A stretch of 64,000 bases of DNA from JAGTVG01 sp963820995 (GTDB lineage: Bacteria; Bacteroidota; Bacteroidia; Cytophagales; Cyclobacteriaceae): NCBI GenBank assembly GCA_963820995.1, contig CAWGCL010000008.1, positions 124,001 through 188,000 of the forward strand, written 5' to 3'. Made by a program: the position numbers and the translations under genes. Each line of letters starts with the position of its first letter. The first letter of the stretch is position 1. Shown piece after piece: positions 29,327-37,878 of the stretch. The notes below the pieces were generated by a model. The model worked only from the letters and a program-made list of their open reading frames with translations. It made no database searches and was not told where the DNA came from.

Positions 29327-31156
29327 TCAATTCACAAAATACATCTTCATTGGCCCGCGGTGTTTGACATCAATCTCTCCACGATATTCAACCTGGAATT
29401 CGCCTTTTATGTGATTAAAAGTATCCTCGGAAATGTTGATCTTCCCCGCCATGGATTTGGCTTCCATTCCGGAAGCAACATTGACCGTATTTCCCCATAT
29501 ATCATACTGCCACTTTTTGTTGCCGACAATTCCGGCTACTACCGGCCCGGTATGTACACCAATACGCATATCAAAATGTATAATATCACTATTTGAGGTT
29601 TTTGCTTCTTCAATGACTCCCACCATTTCCTTTGCGGCTTTAATTACTTCCCTGGCCTGTGAATAATCGGAATGCAACCCACCGGCACACATGTATGAAT
29701 CTCCTATGGTTTTTATTTTCTCCAGCTTGTACCGGGAGGTGATCTCATCAAACTGCTTAAAATAATAGTCAATGCTCTGAACCACCAGTTCCGGAGTGAC
29801 TTGATCTGCAAGCCGGGTAAATTTAATAAAGTCTGTAAACAGGACCGTTACTCCTTCAATCCGCTTTGCCTTCACGCTTCCCCGTTTTTTCAATTCAACA
29901 GCGGTTTCCTCCGGAAGGATATTTAATAAAAGATTTTCAGATCGGTTTTTTTCCTCTTCAATGACCTGGTTGGTTTCCTGCTCAAATTTGTACCTTTTGA
30001 ATAAAACGAAAGCAAGAGCAACCACAAAAACTAAAGAAATTGCTATTCCGAAAATTACCCAGCTCTGTCTTTTACCCTTTAGGTCGGCTATTTCTGCCTC
30101 CTTTGTTAAAAGATCAACTTCAGATTGCTTTTGCGCTACTTCGAACTGAGTGCGCAGATTGGCTATTTCCTGTACATTACTATTTAAACTGTCCCGGTAG
30201 GCAATATAATCTTTGTAGTGGTTTAATGATTTCGTAGTTTGTCCCAGGTATTCGTAGATCTCGGAAAGCTTCAGGTTGGCCTCGCTGATCTGTTCTTTCA
30301 GTCCGTATTCAATGGCATACGAGAGACTTCTTTCTGCAAGAATACGTGCATTTTGAGGATCGTTGCTTTTTAAGCTGAGGTCAGACAAATCCAGCAGAAA
30401 AATACAGATCGGATAATAGTCGCCATATTCAGTGAGGATATCTATTGCCTGTTTGAGGTTGTTTTCGGCAATTTCATTATTGCCAAGCTGGGCATTTATC
30501 TGGCCCATGCTGCCGATGTTGTAGGCCAATTCCTGGTCATGTTCCTGGATCCTGAATATTTCTCCGGATTCCCTGAAGTGTAATATTGCCGTATCCAGCC
30601 TGCCGGATTTATAGTACTCATCACCGGCGTTATACAATGCTTTCGCCAGGTTGAGCGAGTCGTTCTCTTCCCTCAGGATCCTGATCGCGTTTTCATAATA
30701 GCTGATGGATACCTGGTAATTATTGATGGAGGAATAGGCATCTGCAATTGAAATGGAGATCTTCCCTAAATATGTTGTCATCTCATTGTCATGGGCAATT
30801 TCAGCTGCTTTAAAGTAATTCTGTAGGGCTTCAGGTAGATCTCCCTTTAACTTAAGTGCATTCCCTAATTCCAGATATCCTTTGAACTGATTTTCGATAT
30901 CTCTCACGGATATTGCCTGTTCGAGAAGCTCCTGGCTGTAATACTGTAGTATTTCAGGATCCGGGTGAAGCTCACAGATGTTCCCCAGGATCTCCATACG
31001 GTCTTCCGGATCATAATCCCCTGATTCAAGTATCTGGATCAGGCTATCAGCAATTACCTTATTCTGGCCGAAAACATTCGGGGATAAAAAAAGGGTAATC
31101 AGAGATATGAAAATTACTGCCTTATTAAAGAATATGTATCCATGGGGATAGCGCAT
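29327..31156 (-). CDS. TPR sensor with C-terminal class III cyclase domain
   Basis: The 609-residue protein has a signal/anchor near the N-terminus (AVIFISLITLFLSPNVFG), periplasmic TPRs (about 40-320) and a short coiled coil. A membrane helix follows (about 367-390, VIFGIAISLVFVVALAFVLF), then a cytoplasmic cyclase domain (about 436-609). Metal ligands are D442 (LFTDFIKF) and D486 (KTIGDSYM). K482 and D552 (QYDIWGN) predict ATP rather than GTP as substrate. The transition-state arginine of the usual ASRMES motif is Gly here (ASGMEA), which could lower activity. Domain order is the reverse of the cyclase at 25-27 kb. No neighbour suggests the signal. Confidence 0.9.
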   Translation of the reverse strand: MRYPHGYIFFNKAVIFISLITLFLSPNVFGQNKVIADSLIQILESGDYDPEDRMEILGNICELHPDPEILQYYSQELLEQAISVRDIENQFKGYLELGNALKLKGDLPEALQNYFKAAEIAHDNEMTTYLGKISISIADAYSSINNYQVSISYYENAIRILREENDSLNLAKALYNAGDEYYKSGRLDTAILHFRESGEIFRIQEHDQELAYNIGSMGQINAQLGNNEIAENNLKQAIDILTEYGDYYPICIFLLDLSDLSLKSNDPQNARILAERSLSYAIEYGLKEQISEANLKLSEIYEYLGQTTKSLNHYKDYIAYRDSLNSNVQEIANLRTQFEVAQKQSEVDLLTKEAEIADLKGKRQSWVIFGIAISLVFVVALAFVLFKRYKFEQETNQVIEEEKNRSENLLLNILPEETAVELKKRGSVKAKRIEGVTVLFTDFIKFTRLADQVTPELVVQSIDYYFKQFDEITSRYKLEKIKTIGDSYMCAGGLHSDYSQAREVIKAAKEMVGVIEEAKTSNSDIIHFDMRIGVHTGPVVAGIVGNKKWQYDIWGNTVNVASGMEAKSMAGKINISEDTFNHIKGEFQVEYRGEIDVKHRGPMKMYFVN

Positions 31157-31190
31157 GTTATATTGATAATCTTTATGGATACATTATTTT

Positions 31191-31751
31191 TCAGTGCACC
31201 CGTATTTTTGGATCTATTATGAAGGAATCTTTTGAAATATCATTTTTTTTCACCTTGAACTTGATTTCATACGTATCCTTTTTCCCCTTAGTATTTGTTT
31301 GGATTGTTCCTTCAAATTTACCCTTGTTGCCTTTAAGAGGTCCCAAAACACTATCACCTTTAATATGCTTGATCTTTTGAATAGTGACAATATCCTCAGC
31401 TGGATTTGAAGTTGATACTGCGAGCCACACTATCTGATCACCGGGCAGCACATGAGTCGTATAATTCTTAATCGAATCAATAGGAGGATGATGGCCTAGG
31501 CCCGGAAAACTACAGTAATCTTCAGGATTACTATTATCTTTTATATTTTCTGTATCAACTAATAAAACAACATAGTGTGTTGAACCAGGCACCAAAGTCT
31601 TATTATTTGGTATAACAATTTGACCATCCTGATCTGGAAGCGAAGTAATCTCTTCTTGTTCGGTATTCCTTTCTTTTTTCCCGCAGCTATTCAGTGCGAA
31701 TGCGATCATTAGAATTAAGACAACAGAATAAAATTTTACAAAGTTTTTCAT
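31191..31751 (-). CDS. Small lipoprotein of unknown function
   Basis: This 186-residue protein has a lipoprotein signal ending MIAFALNSCGKKER. The mature part has a Glu/Gln-rich linker, then a compact beta-rich domain with HYVVLLVDTENIKD, a His/Pro loop (GLGHHPPID) and a basic C-terminus (YEIKFKVKKNDISKDSF). The pattern of a strand, a Trp-containing VWLAVSTSNPAEDI and a final Ig-like strand hints at a carbohydrate-binding or Ig-like fold, but I recognise no family. It lies 34 bases upstream of the cyclase gene on the same strand and may be co-transcribed with it. Confidence 0.65.
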   Translation of the reverse strand: MKNFVKFYSVVLILMIAFALNSCGKKERNTEQEEITSLPDQDGQIVIPNNKTLVPGSTHYVVLLVDTENIKDNSNPEDYCSFPGLGHHPPIDSIKNYTTHVLPGDQIVWLAVSTSNPAEDIVTIQKIKHIKGDSVLGPLKGNKGKFEGTIQTNTKGKKDTYEIKFKVKKNDISKDSFIIDPKIRVH

Positions 31752-31845
31752 TGGTTTAAATTTAATTTTGTTTGGGGATTAGTATGCCTGATAAATTCAT
31801 GACATTTTGTATGGTTGTGGCCGTATAAACGGATAATGCAAGTAT

Positions 31846-31868
31846 AAAATCCCATCATTGGGGATTTT
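31846..31868. terminator. Possible hairpin terminator
   Basis: An 8-bp stem AAAATCCC / GGGATTTT (31846-31853, 31861-31868) with a 7-base loop follows the third repeat copy. No gene is assigned directly before it on either strand, so its role is uncertain. Confidence 0.4.
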
Positions 31869-31987
31869 CTTCATGAAATTTATAAATTTCTGTATAAAAT
31901 CATAGGAAAATCTGCAATTTCATAACAGACTCCTGCTGTCATTGAAGGATCATGATGCTTGTGGCTTTCAACTATCTGGGTAAGATA

Positions 31988-32078
31988 GCGCCTCCTGCAT
32001 TCTAATTTAAACCGTTCATAATCCGTATTAAAGTATCCCTGATATCTCAACAAAAAAATATGCAATATCCACATTCAA
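31988..32078 (-). repeat. Diverged intergenic repeat, copy 3
   Basis: Minus-strand block 1 (GAATGTGGATATTGCATAT) starts at 32076 and block 2 (TAGAATGCAGGAGGCGC) at 32004, a spacing of 72. Between them GGGATACTTTAA is shared exactly with copy 2. A 64-codon frame (32074-31880) overlaps it and ends just before the hairpin at 31846, so a short coding remnant is possible. Confidence 0.55.
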
Positions 32079-32295
32079 GACTTTGACCAATAGAAGCACT
32101 TTATAATGTAAGATCGTTTCATTAAAGAACAATTAGCCTCAGGTTATAATTATGACTCTATTGTATCAAAAGCAACCTATATAATTGGCCGGCCCCTTAT
32201 ATTGATGCTCAGGAGCGTTTTTCCGATTAATAGTGGAACTAATGTCGAGTGCTATATGTTCTCAAGATATTAGCCACCAAATAAATCAAAGCACT

Positions 32296-32720
32296 ATGAA
32301 AAAGATTTTGTATTAATCGCACTACTCCTTTTTTCCGGATCCATATTCAGCCAGACATTAGAAAAGGGAAACCATATTGGGTTACATGAAAGTAAAATAA
32401 AACTACAACCAGACGTATCATATAACCAGTATAAAGAATTCCTTCTCAATAAACTATTCCCAAAAATAGAAGAAGCTTATAAAGGGGATGCAAAGCTTTA
32501 TCTGATCGAAGGAATCAGGGGAGAGAATTAAAATAACTATGGATGGATCTTTGTTTTTAAGTCAGTAGAATCCAGGGATAAATGGTTGGATGAGAATGGA
32601 AATCTTAAGGAAGCATTAAGCGATGAATTCTGGAAAACGATAGAGGATGAAATGAATGAACAGAAAAAATACATAATAAGTGGAATCGATAGCGATTTTA
32701 CAGATTGGGTTGTTCAATGA
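32296..32720 (+). pseudogene. Broken gene for a small secreted protein of unknown function
   Basis: ATG at 32296 begins MKKIL and then hits TAA. Restoring one missing T in the TTTT run at 32306-32309 gives the frame VLIALLLFSGSIFSQTLEKG, a clear signal peptide, which runs on for about 140 codons to TGA at 32718-32720. A second lesion is an in-frame TAA at 32529-32531; the same frame continues after it with NNYGWIFVFKSVESRDKWL. The C-terminal half, with a Trp/Phe strand and a charged helix, is reminiscent of ABM/NIPSNAP-like small dimeric alpha-beta domains, but this is weak. It is probably a decaying gene, or it carries two sequence errors. It is too fragmented to appear as a simple open reading frame. 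Confidence 0.65.
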
Positions 32721-32757
32721 TTACTGAGTAAAACTGATCATAAAATATCTTCAAAAT

Positions 32758-32838
32758 GTCGGATTGAATTTTCAAAGGGGATGGGAGTATTAAGCTTGAA
32801 GTGACTCTTTTCAGCCCAAAGGCTGAATTCAATCCGAC
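32758..32838. repeat. Long hairpin: 13-bp perfect inverted repeat with nested hairpin
   Basis: GTCGGATTGAATT (32758-32770) is perfectly complementary to AATTCAATCCGAC (32826-32838). Just inside the right arm is a second stem TCAGCC / GGCTGA (32811-32816, 32821-32826) with a 4-base loop. I see no flanking duplication. It may be a small RNA, a terminator-like structure or a miniature inverted-repeat element. Confidence 0.5.
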
Positions 32839-33246
32839 TATATTAAAATTTTCATCTAAATTTAAAATTTAACGAAGCCCGGTTCGTATTTGCATTATGC
32901 CAGACAAATGATAAACACCATGGCTTCCTAACCAAGGAATAAAATGGGCATTTTGGGTGCAGCATTTTTCGATTGAAAAAAGAAAGGTCCGGGATATTAA
33001 ATCCGGGACCTGTAAATGCTCGCCTGAAAATTTTTTAATTCAGGGCAAATATTGGAAAAATCTTCTCTAATCAAAAATTTTATATTAAAAGTTTTTAAGA
33101 TTTTATAATTCTGAAACAATATGATTTAATTACCCTCTAGCAGGCTTGTAACGATATAGTCAGTTGAAGCCGAGGTTTGGAAATTAGGTTGCCTGTATCA
33201 GGAATCCAATTCTGAAGGGACCTTGAAGATCAAAACCTGAAATAGA
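32839..33246. other. Intergenic stretch with one strong hairpin
   Basis: No gene is visible. The only clear structure is the hairpin at 32986-33010. A weaker CCTGAA / TTCAGG pair follows at about 33023-33046. Confidence 0.5.
32986..33010 (+). terminator. Hairpin, possible terminator
   Basis: Two 10-base arms GGTCCGGGAT and ATCCGGGACC around the loop ATTAA pair with a single G-G mismatch. No T-run follows directly, so it may be a processed or regulatory structure rather than a terminator. Confidence 0.4.
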
Positions 33247-35481
33247 TCAGAAAGTCCAGACATCATCCTCAAGCCCGGACCAGGAATTTTTGTGCTGAGG
33301 TCCTGTACTTTTCTTTACCTCCACATTAAATCCCGTGAGGTGGACCATCCCCGATACTTTTTCGATATTATCCGGTCCATCTGCAGCCAGTACATTCACA
33401 TTGACTCCTCTGGTTTTGCCGGCTACTGATAAACCAGATGCCTGGTGTCCCCATCCATGTGGGAGAGCAACCGTCTTTAATCCCAGGTCATCATCCAATC
33501 GCAAGGGCAATCGTACCGTGGCAGTTTTCGTGCTGACATCCACCATATCCCCATCTGATAATTGAAGATCCCGGGCATCCCTTGTGTTCATGTACAGGTA
33601 GTTTGTCTGCCGTGATCCCTGCACAAATTCCTCATAATTATGCGTCCAGGAATTATGAGTTGTCACTGCCCTTCTGGTAATTAATTTAAACTGGTTCTTA
33701 TTTTTTATTTCAGTAATGAAATCTTCTTCCAGTTTCTTAGCCTGCTCAAGGAATTTAGCAGGAGCTAGATTTATAAGTTTATCATTCGTTACCATTCGCT
33801 GATCAAGGAAATCCTGCTCATCATGTGCTTTTCTTAACAATCCATGCCTGTTTTTAAGAAGGCGTTTGAATCCTTTCTGACGTGTAATCTTTAATAAAAG
33901 GTTTAACAGGAATACTTGTGGAATAGATTTATGGTAAATTTTACTTTTCCCCAAAGAATTGATCCACAATAATAACTCAAAAAACTTTTGCGCAAATTTA
34001 GAACCGAATATAGGGAATCCAGCTGCCCTGGCAAGGCCTATATAAATTGATCCTTCATCCCTTTGTTCAGCATCAGGCCTGACAACCGATCTTGTAGCCT
34101 GTAGATAAGGTCTGGTCTGTAATCCAAGCATTAAAGGAAAGATGAATGGCAGATCCGGGCGTTCTAACGGTGTCGTACAAGGCAACATATAGGTTCCAAC
34201 ACTTGCTGTTTCAGTGGGCAAAATATCGAGAGTCACAAGTAAATCAAGCTGATTGAAAGCTTTTCGGAGCCGGTTTGAATTCGCCATTGTGATCAGGGGA
34301 TTTCCTCCTGTCACAAATAAGGCTTTTATCTGCTTTTTACCTGGTGTTAAGATCTCATCCGCCAGAATACCTCCCGGGAAGGCATCATTCACACTCTGAA
34401 AGTCACCAATTCTGGACCTGTCAGGCCGCATCAGCAAGCCATTCTTTACACCGAACTTAGGAAAATCAATCACCCCTTTGCCTACAAGTGTGCCTCCTTT
34501 TTTATCCAGATTACCTGTTATAAAATTAATACATTCCTGGATCCAGAAAGCCAGGGACCCATTAGTTCCCATATTTACACCAGTGGAGCTGTACAAACTG
34601 GCCCCATCTGCACTCAGGTACGTCTTCACAAGATCTTTGAGCATATCCTTTGTTATTCCAGTAACTTCCTCTGTTTTTTCTGATGGCCAGTCATGTGCAA
34701 GCTCGATCAATTTTTCATAGCCTTTGCTATATTGTTTGATCCGCTTATGATCGATCCCACCCTGCTCGATAACCTCCTGTAGAAAAGATAAATAAAAGAA
34801 AACATCGGTATTAGGCCGGATATACAGGTGCTCAGATGCGATTTTGGCCGTTTCTGTCCTCCTTGGATCAATTACGATAACCTTTCCTCCTCTGTTTTGA
34901 ATATCTTTTATATGCTTTGAAGGATTTGGGACCTGCAAAAAACTCCATTTGCTAACCATTGGATTCGCGCCAACAATTATAAGGCATTCTGTATTGAGTA
35001 TATCAGGAAAAGGTTGTGTAAAAGGAAATCCGTATACCTGATGTGATACCGAAAATTTATTACTGCAATCCTGGGTGGCAGAAGCAAACATGCTCCTGGA
35101 GCCCAGTCCTGTCATGAATCCCTGGGCAAAAACTGGATGTAATACCCCGAACCCTGCCGCGGTACCCACATACATGGCTACAGAATCAGGATCATTTTCT
35201 TTGACTATCCTTCTGACCTTAGTGCCAATTTCTTTTAAAGCCTGATCCCAGGATATCCTTTTCCAACCATCTTCCTCCTTCTTCATAGGATATTTAAGCC
35301 GGTCGGGTGAATCAAAAAGTTTGTGCTGCTTAAGTCCTTTAGGGCAGGCAAATCCCTGTGAGGCCACATGTTCCTTATCAGGTTTTATTTCGATTACCTT
35401 ATTGCCCTTAGTAGTTATTTCCAGTCCACAAAGGGATTCACAGATTCTGCAGAAGGTAGTATGCTTTTTTAAGTCTGCCAT
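33247..35481 (-). CDS. Molybdopterin (bis-MGD) oxidoreductase, formate dehydrogenase/nitrate reductase-like superfamily
   Basis: This 744-residue protein has the N-terminal [4Fe-4S] motif with C11, C14, C18 and C46 (FCRICESLCG ... FACPKG). The Mo/W-bis-MGD domains follow (VIDPRRTETAKIASEHLYIR; VTGGNPLITMANSNRLRKAF). The C-terminal cofactor domain ends with TTHNSWTHNYEEF and LPHGWGHQASGLS. The presumed metal-ligand region reads SATQDCSNKFSVSHQ, with a Cys. There is no twin-arginine signal, so it should be cytoplasmic. No electron-transfer subunit, FdhD or molybdenum cofactor gene is beside it. The substrate is unknown; stand-alone members of this branch are often annotated as formate dehydrogenases without proof. 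Confidence 0.88.
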   Translation of the reverse strand: MADLKKHTTFCRICESLCGLEITTKGNKVIEIKPDKEHVASQGFACPKGLKQHKLFDSPDRLKYPMKKEEDGWKRISWDQALKEIGTKVRRIVKENDPDSVAMYVGTAAGFGVLHPVFAQGFMTGLGSRSMFASATQDCSNKFSVSHQVYGFPFTQPFPDILNTECLIIVGANPMVSKWSFLQVPNPSKHIKDIQNRGGKVIVIDPRRTETAKIASEHLYIRPNTDVFFYLSFLQEVIEQGGIDHKRIKQYSKGYEKLIELAHDWPSEKTEEVTGITKDMLKDLVKTYLSADGASLYSSTGVNMGTNGSLAFWIQECINFITGNLDKKGGTLVGKGVIDFPKFGVKNGLLMRPDRSRIGDFQSVNDAFPGGILADEILTPGKKQIKALFVTGGNPLITMANSNRLRKAFNQLDLLVTLDILPTETASVGTYMLPCTTPLERPDLPFIFPLMLGLQTRPYLQATRSVVRPDAEQRDEGSIYIGLARAAGFPIFGSKFAQKFFELLLWINSLGKSKIYHKSIPQVFLLNLLLKITRQKGFKRLLKNRHGLLRKAHDEQDFLDQRMVTNDKLINLAPAKFLEQAKKLEEDFITEIKNKNQFKLITRRAVTTHNSWTHNYEEFVQGSRQTNYLYMNTRDARDLQLSDGDMVDVSTKTATVRLPLRLDDDLGLKTVALPHGWGHQASGLSVAGKTRGVNVNVLAADGPDNIEKVSGMVHLTGFNVEVKKSTGPQHKNSWSGLEDDVWTF

Positions 35482-35647
35482 ATCTCCTTATCCAAATTTT
35501 AACCTCGCGCTTTGAATATTGTTTTGCAATTTCTAAGAAATTCACGCAAGATACTTAAAAATTTGAATACTGGATTTAACACATAATGAGATAATCGAAA
35601 AATATATTTGGTTTCAGCATCAAATTACAGAAATGAACATCATGTGT

Positions 35648-35680
35648 AAAAAAAAGAGGAAAAGTCACAGACCTTTCCTC
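35648..35680 (-). terminator. Rho-independent terminator after the DUF6249 gene
   Basis: On the minus strand GAGGAAA pairs with TTTTCCTC across a 10-base loop and is followed by eight T. It lies about 25 bases after the stop codon of the DUF6249 gene. Confidence 0.8.
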
Positions 35681-35703
35681 AAATATTAGATTCTATTTAG
35701 TCT

Positions 35704-36087
35704 CTATTCTTCCTTTCCATTGTCCTCTTTGTCATACTTCCGGCTCAACTGGTATGATTTAACCAGGGCAATACCAACAAACAGGAATATCATAGCAAAA
35801 TATATCTGAGGATATTCCTGATGACCTTCTTTATTCTCAACTTCTATCAGTATTTTCTCAATTATGAATGCCAGAGTAATTCCAATAGCAAGTCCTATAC
35901 TCACAAGGCCAATACTTAGAGCAAATGGTGTGGTACTCTTTTTCTTTTTCTTAGAATAGAATAAATCCGCATCAGCTCCAGATTCTATCAATGCGAGTCG
36001 TTCTTTATTCCTATAACTTAAATAGAAATAAACAATCCCAAAAATTGTTGCAAACATGGCTAAGACCCATAAGTGCAGGAGCAACAT
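35704..36087 (-). CDS. DUF6249-like inner-membrane protein
   Basis: This 127-residue protein has an N-terminal helix (LHLWVLAMFATIFGIVYFYL) followed by the conserved RNKERLALIESGADADLFY. Two more membrane helices follow (about 55-78, 92-112), and the tail is charged. The RNKERxALIExG segment is typical of the DUF6249 family. It diverges from an ECF sigma factor gene 150 bases away, an association often seen in Bacteroidota, so a link with that regulatory unit is plausible. The function is unknown. Confidence 0.8.
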   Translation of the reverse strand: MLLLHLWVLAMFATIFGIVYFYLSYRNKERLALIESGADADLFYSKKKKKSTTPFALSIGLVSIGLAIGITLAFIIEKILIEVENKEGHQEYPQIYFAMIFLFVGIALVKSYQLSRKYDKEDNGKEE

Positions 36088-36237
36088 CTTCCATAATTAT
36101 ATAGTTTAAGTTTATAATTTGTTTCTTTAACCCGTATGACAAAGCGGCACAGAAAAAGGTTACAAAAATTCCCAAATGGAATTCCATTTATTATTTCTTA
36201 TATTTATTGTAACCAAGTTACTTAATGATTGTCATTT

Positions 36238-36835
36238 ATGGTAATGGTGGCAAAAGGAGAAAATCCAATTATTCTGGAGGCCCTGAAGAGGGTTAAGACC
36301 GGGAATCAGGAAGCCTTCCGTATGATCATCCGGGAATACAAATCTCCAGCTTACTCCATTGCCTTTAGAATTCTGAGAAATGCTGAGGATGCAGAAGAAG
36401 TTGTGCAGGATGCATTCTTCAAGGCTTATAAAAAGATCCATCAGTTTAAAGGAGATTCAAAATTTGCCTCCTGGTTCCTGAAAATCGTTTACAATCAAGC
36501 TCTAACAAGAGTCAAGAAAAAGCGCATAAACGCGGTTGAGATCAACGAAGAAATTGATACACATGACATGACATAATAACTTCGATCTCGACGGGTGGAA
36601 CATGGTCATGCAGGAGGAAAGAGAGAAATATGTTCGTCAGGCTATAAATAAATTGCCTGATGATGACGCTTTAGTGCTATCTCTGTATTATATGTCAGGG
36701 AATAGCATTCCTGAAATTTGTGAGATTACTGGCTGGTCCCTTTCAAGTACCAAAGTGAAATTGTACCGGGCGAGACAAAAAGTCTATGCCAGCCTGTTTT
36801 CGATTTTAAAATTTGAAATGAAATCATTGATATGA
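36238..36835 (+). pseudogene. ECF RNA polymerase sigma factor (sigma-70 family), frameshifted between regions 2 and 4
   Basis: Region 2 lies in the first frame (YSIAFRILRNAEDAEEVVQD, then DAFFKAYKKI and the W-containing SKFASWFLKIVYNQALTR). Region 4 lies in the second frame (AINKLPDDDALVLSLYYMSG, then IPEICEITGWSLSSTKVKLY). The frame changes near 36563-36575 inside the tandem CATGACATGACATAA. I use ATG 36238; a TTG at 36229 is also open. The full protein is about 198 residues, the normal length. Its stop overlaps the start of the next gene by 4 bases (ATGA), so the pair is co-translated, as in sigma/anti-sigma operons. Either the sequence has an indel or the linker is genuinely damaged. Confidence 0.85.
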
Positions 36836-37242
36836 GAGATTTACAGAATATTCCGGATAAAGAAATTGATGATATAATTAAAAAAACTGTTCTTCTGGAA
36901 CCTGCAGGCAATATGGAGAACAATATCATGGATAAAATATATGCAACAGGGAAAAAATATGCCGTGCAGTCACCATTGAATAAATGGATGCCTAAAATAA
37001 TTTTTGGTTTGTTTGCCTCTATTTTTGTTTATTTTCTGCTGGCTCCAGTTAAATTTCAATTCTTCTCAAAAGTTAATTCAACTGTTGATTTGAATAAATT
37101 CAGACTAGTAGATCCGGGCATTTTTGATCTTGGGCCAAGCCATCCTTATCTCATTATGTCCATTATAGTGTTTGCTGTTGCTGTCTGGATGATCGTTTTA
37201 TTTAATCTCCCGAAAAAAGACTCATTCAAAAGGTTAATTTAA
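36832..37242 (+). CDS. Small membrane protein, probable partner (anti-sigma type) of the ECF sigma factor
   Basis: This 136-residue protein has a cytoplasmic N-terminal half of about 55 residues and two membrane helices (about 58-78, KIIFGLFASIFVYFLLAPV; about 108-127, YLIMSIIVFAVAVWMIVLF). Its start overlaps the sigma-factor stop by 4 bases. The position and topology fit a membrane anti-sigma factor, but there is no zinc HxxxCxxC motif or other recognised anti-sigma domain. The call rests on context only. Confidence 0.6.
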   Translation: MRDLQNIPDKEIDDIIKKTVLLEPAGNMENNIMDKIYATGKKYAVQSPLNKWMPKIIFGLFASIFVYFLLAPVKFQFFSKVNSTVDLNKFRLVDPGIFDLGPSHPYLIMSIIVFAVAVWMIVLFNLPKKDSFKRLI

Positions 37243-37694
37243 TCGAGCGATCCAAAAATCTGCTTTAAGTGATGTTCCATATGTGCGAGGTAATCGCCTA
37301 TTAAGAATTCCGCCGAATGTAATTCTATATTATCTATTCCGGTATCGATCTTAAGGTTGATCTTTTCAGAGGGAAAGCTCTTAACAATACGAATGATTTG
37401 TTGGTTTATTATATACCACAGCTCCACGACTGACTTAATATCCATATACTGATAATTCTGGATTTTAACCCATTGATCCTGATCATATACAATCTTAACA
37501 CCAGGTTCATATTGCACCCGTATCAATCTTTGAAGATTAATTATTGCTGAATCTACAAGGTGACCGAGAATTTCCTTTTTGCTCCATTTTTCCGGACCGG
37601 GTTTATGGTTCACTAATGTATCTTCAATTTCTAAAACCTTTCCGGGAATCGTTTTCAAGTAGTATTCCAGTTTTTCGATTATTCCTATCATCAT
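37239..37694 (-). CDS. DinB-like (DfsB) four-helix metal-binding protein
   Basis: This 151-residue protein has the DinB-superfamily pattern: PGPEKWSKKEILGHLVDSAI with a His in helix 2, and a C-terminal FLIGDYLAHMEHHLKQIFG carrying two His near residue 140. These three His would form the metal site. Members are putative thiol transferases or hydrolases of unknown substrate. It converges with the small membrane gene, and the stop codons overlap by 4 bases. No terminator is visible between them. Confidence 0.82.
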   Translation of the reverse strand: MMIGIIEKLEYYLKTIPGKVLEIEDTLVNHKPGPEKWSKKEILGHLVDSAIINLQRLIRVQYEPGVKIVYDQDQWVKIQNYQYMDIKSVVELWYIINQQIIRIVKSFPSEKINLKIDTGIDNIELHSAEFLIGDYLAHMEHHLKQIFGSLD

Positions 37695-37878
37695 TGAATT
37701 AGTTTTTAAAATATCTTTATTGCTTATCGGATCTTAGTCGTTTTTTGCATAAGATATGTCGTATTGCCAAATTCACAAATTGAAGTTTGAATATTTGTTT
37801 TTAGAAATAATGTATATTTACCGTGATGCTTAGAATCGGCATAACAATATTGCTAAACATAATTAAATTTCTATTATA

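Noticed and set aside
3155..32531. Stop-codon reassignment to explain in-frame TAG and TAA
   Set aside because: TAG and TAA end many intact genes in the window at the expected length, so the code is standard.
32758..32838. Insertion sequence with terminal inverted repeats
   Set aside because: The element is only 81 bases, has no transposase and no visible target-site duplication.
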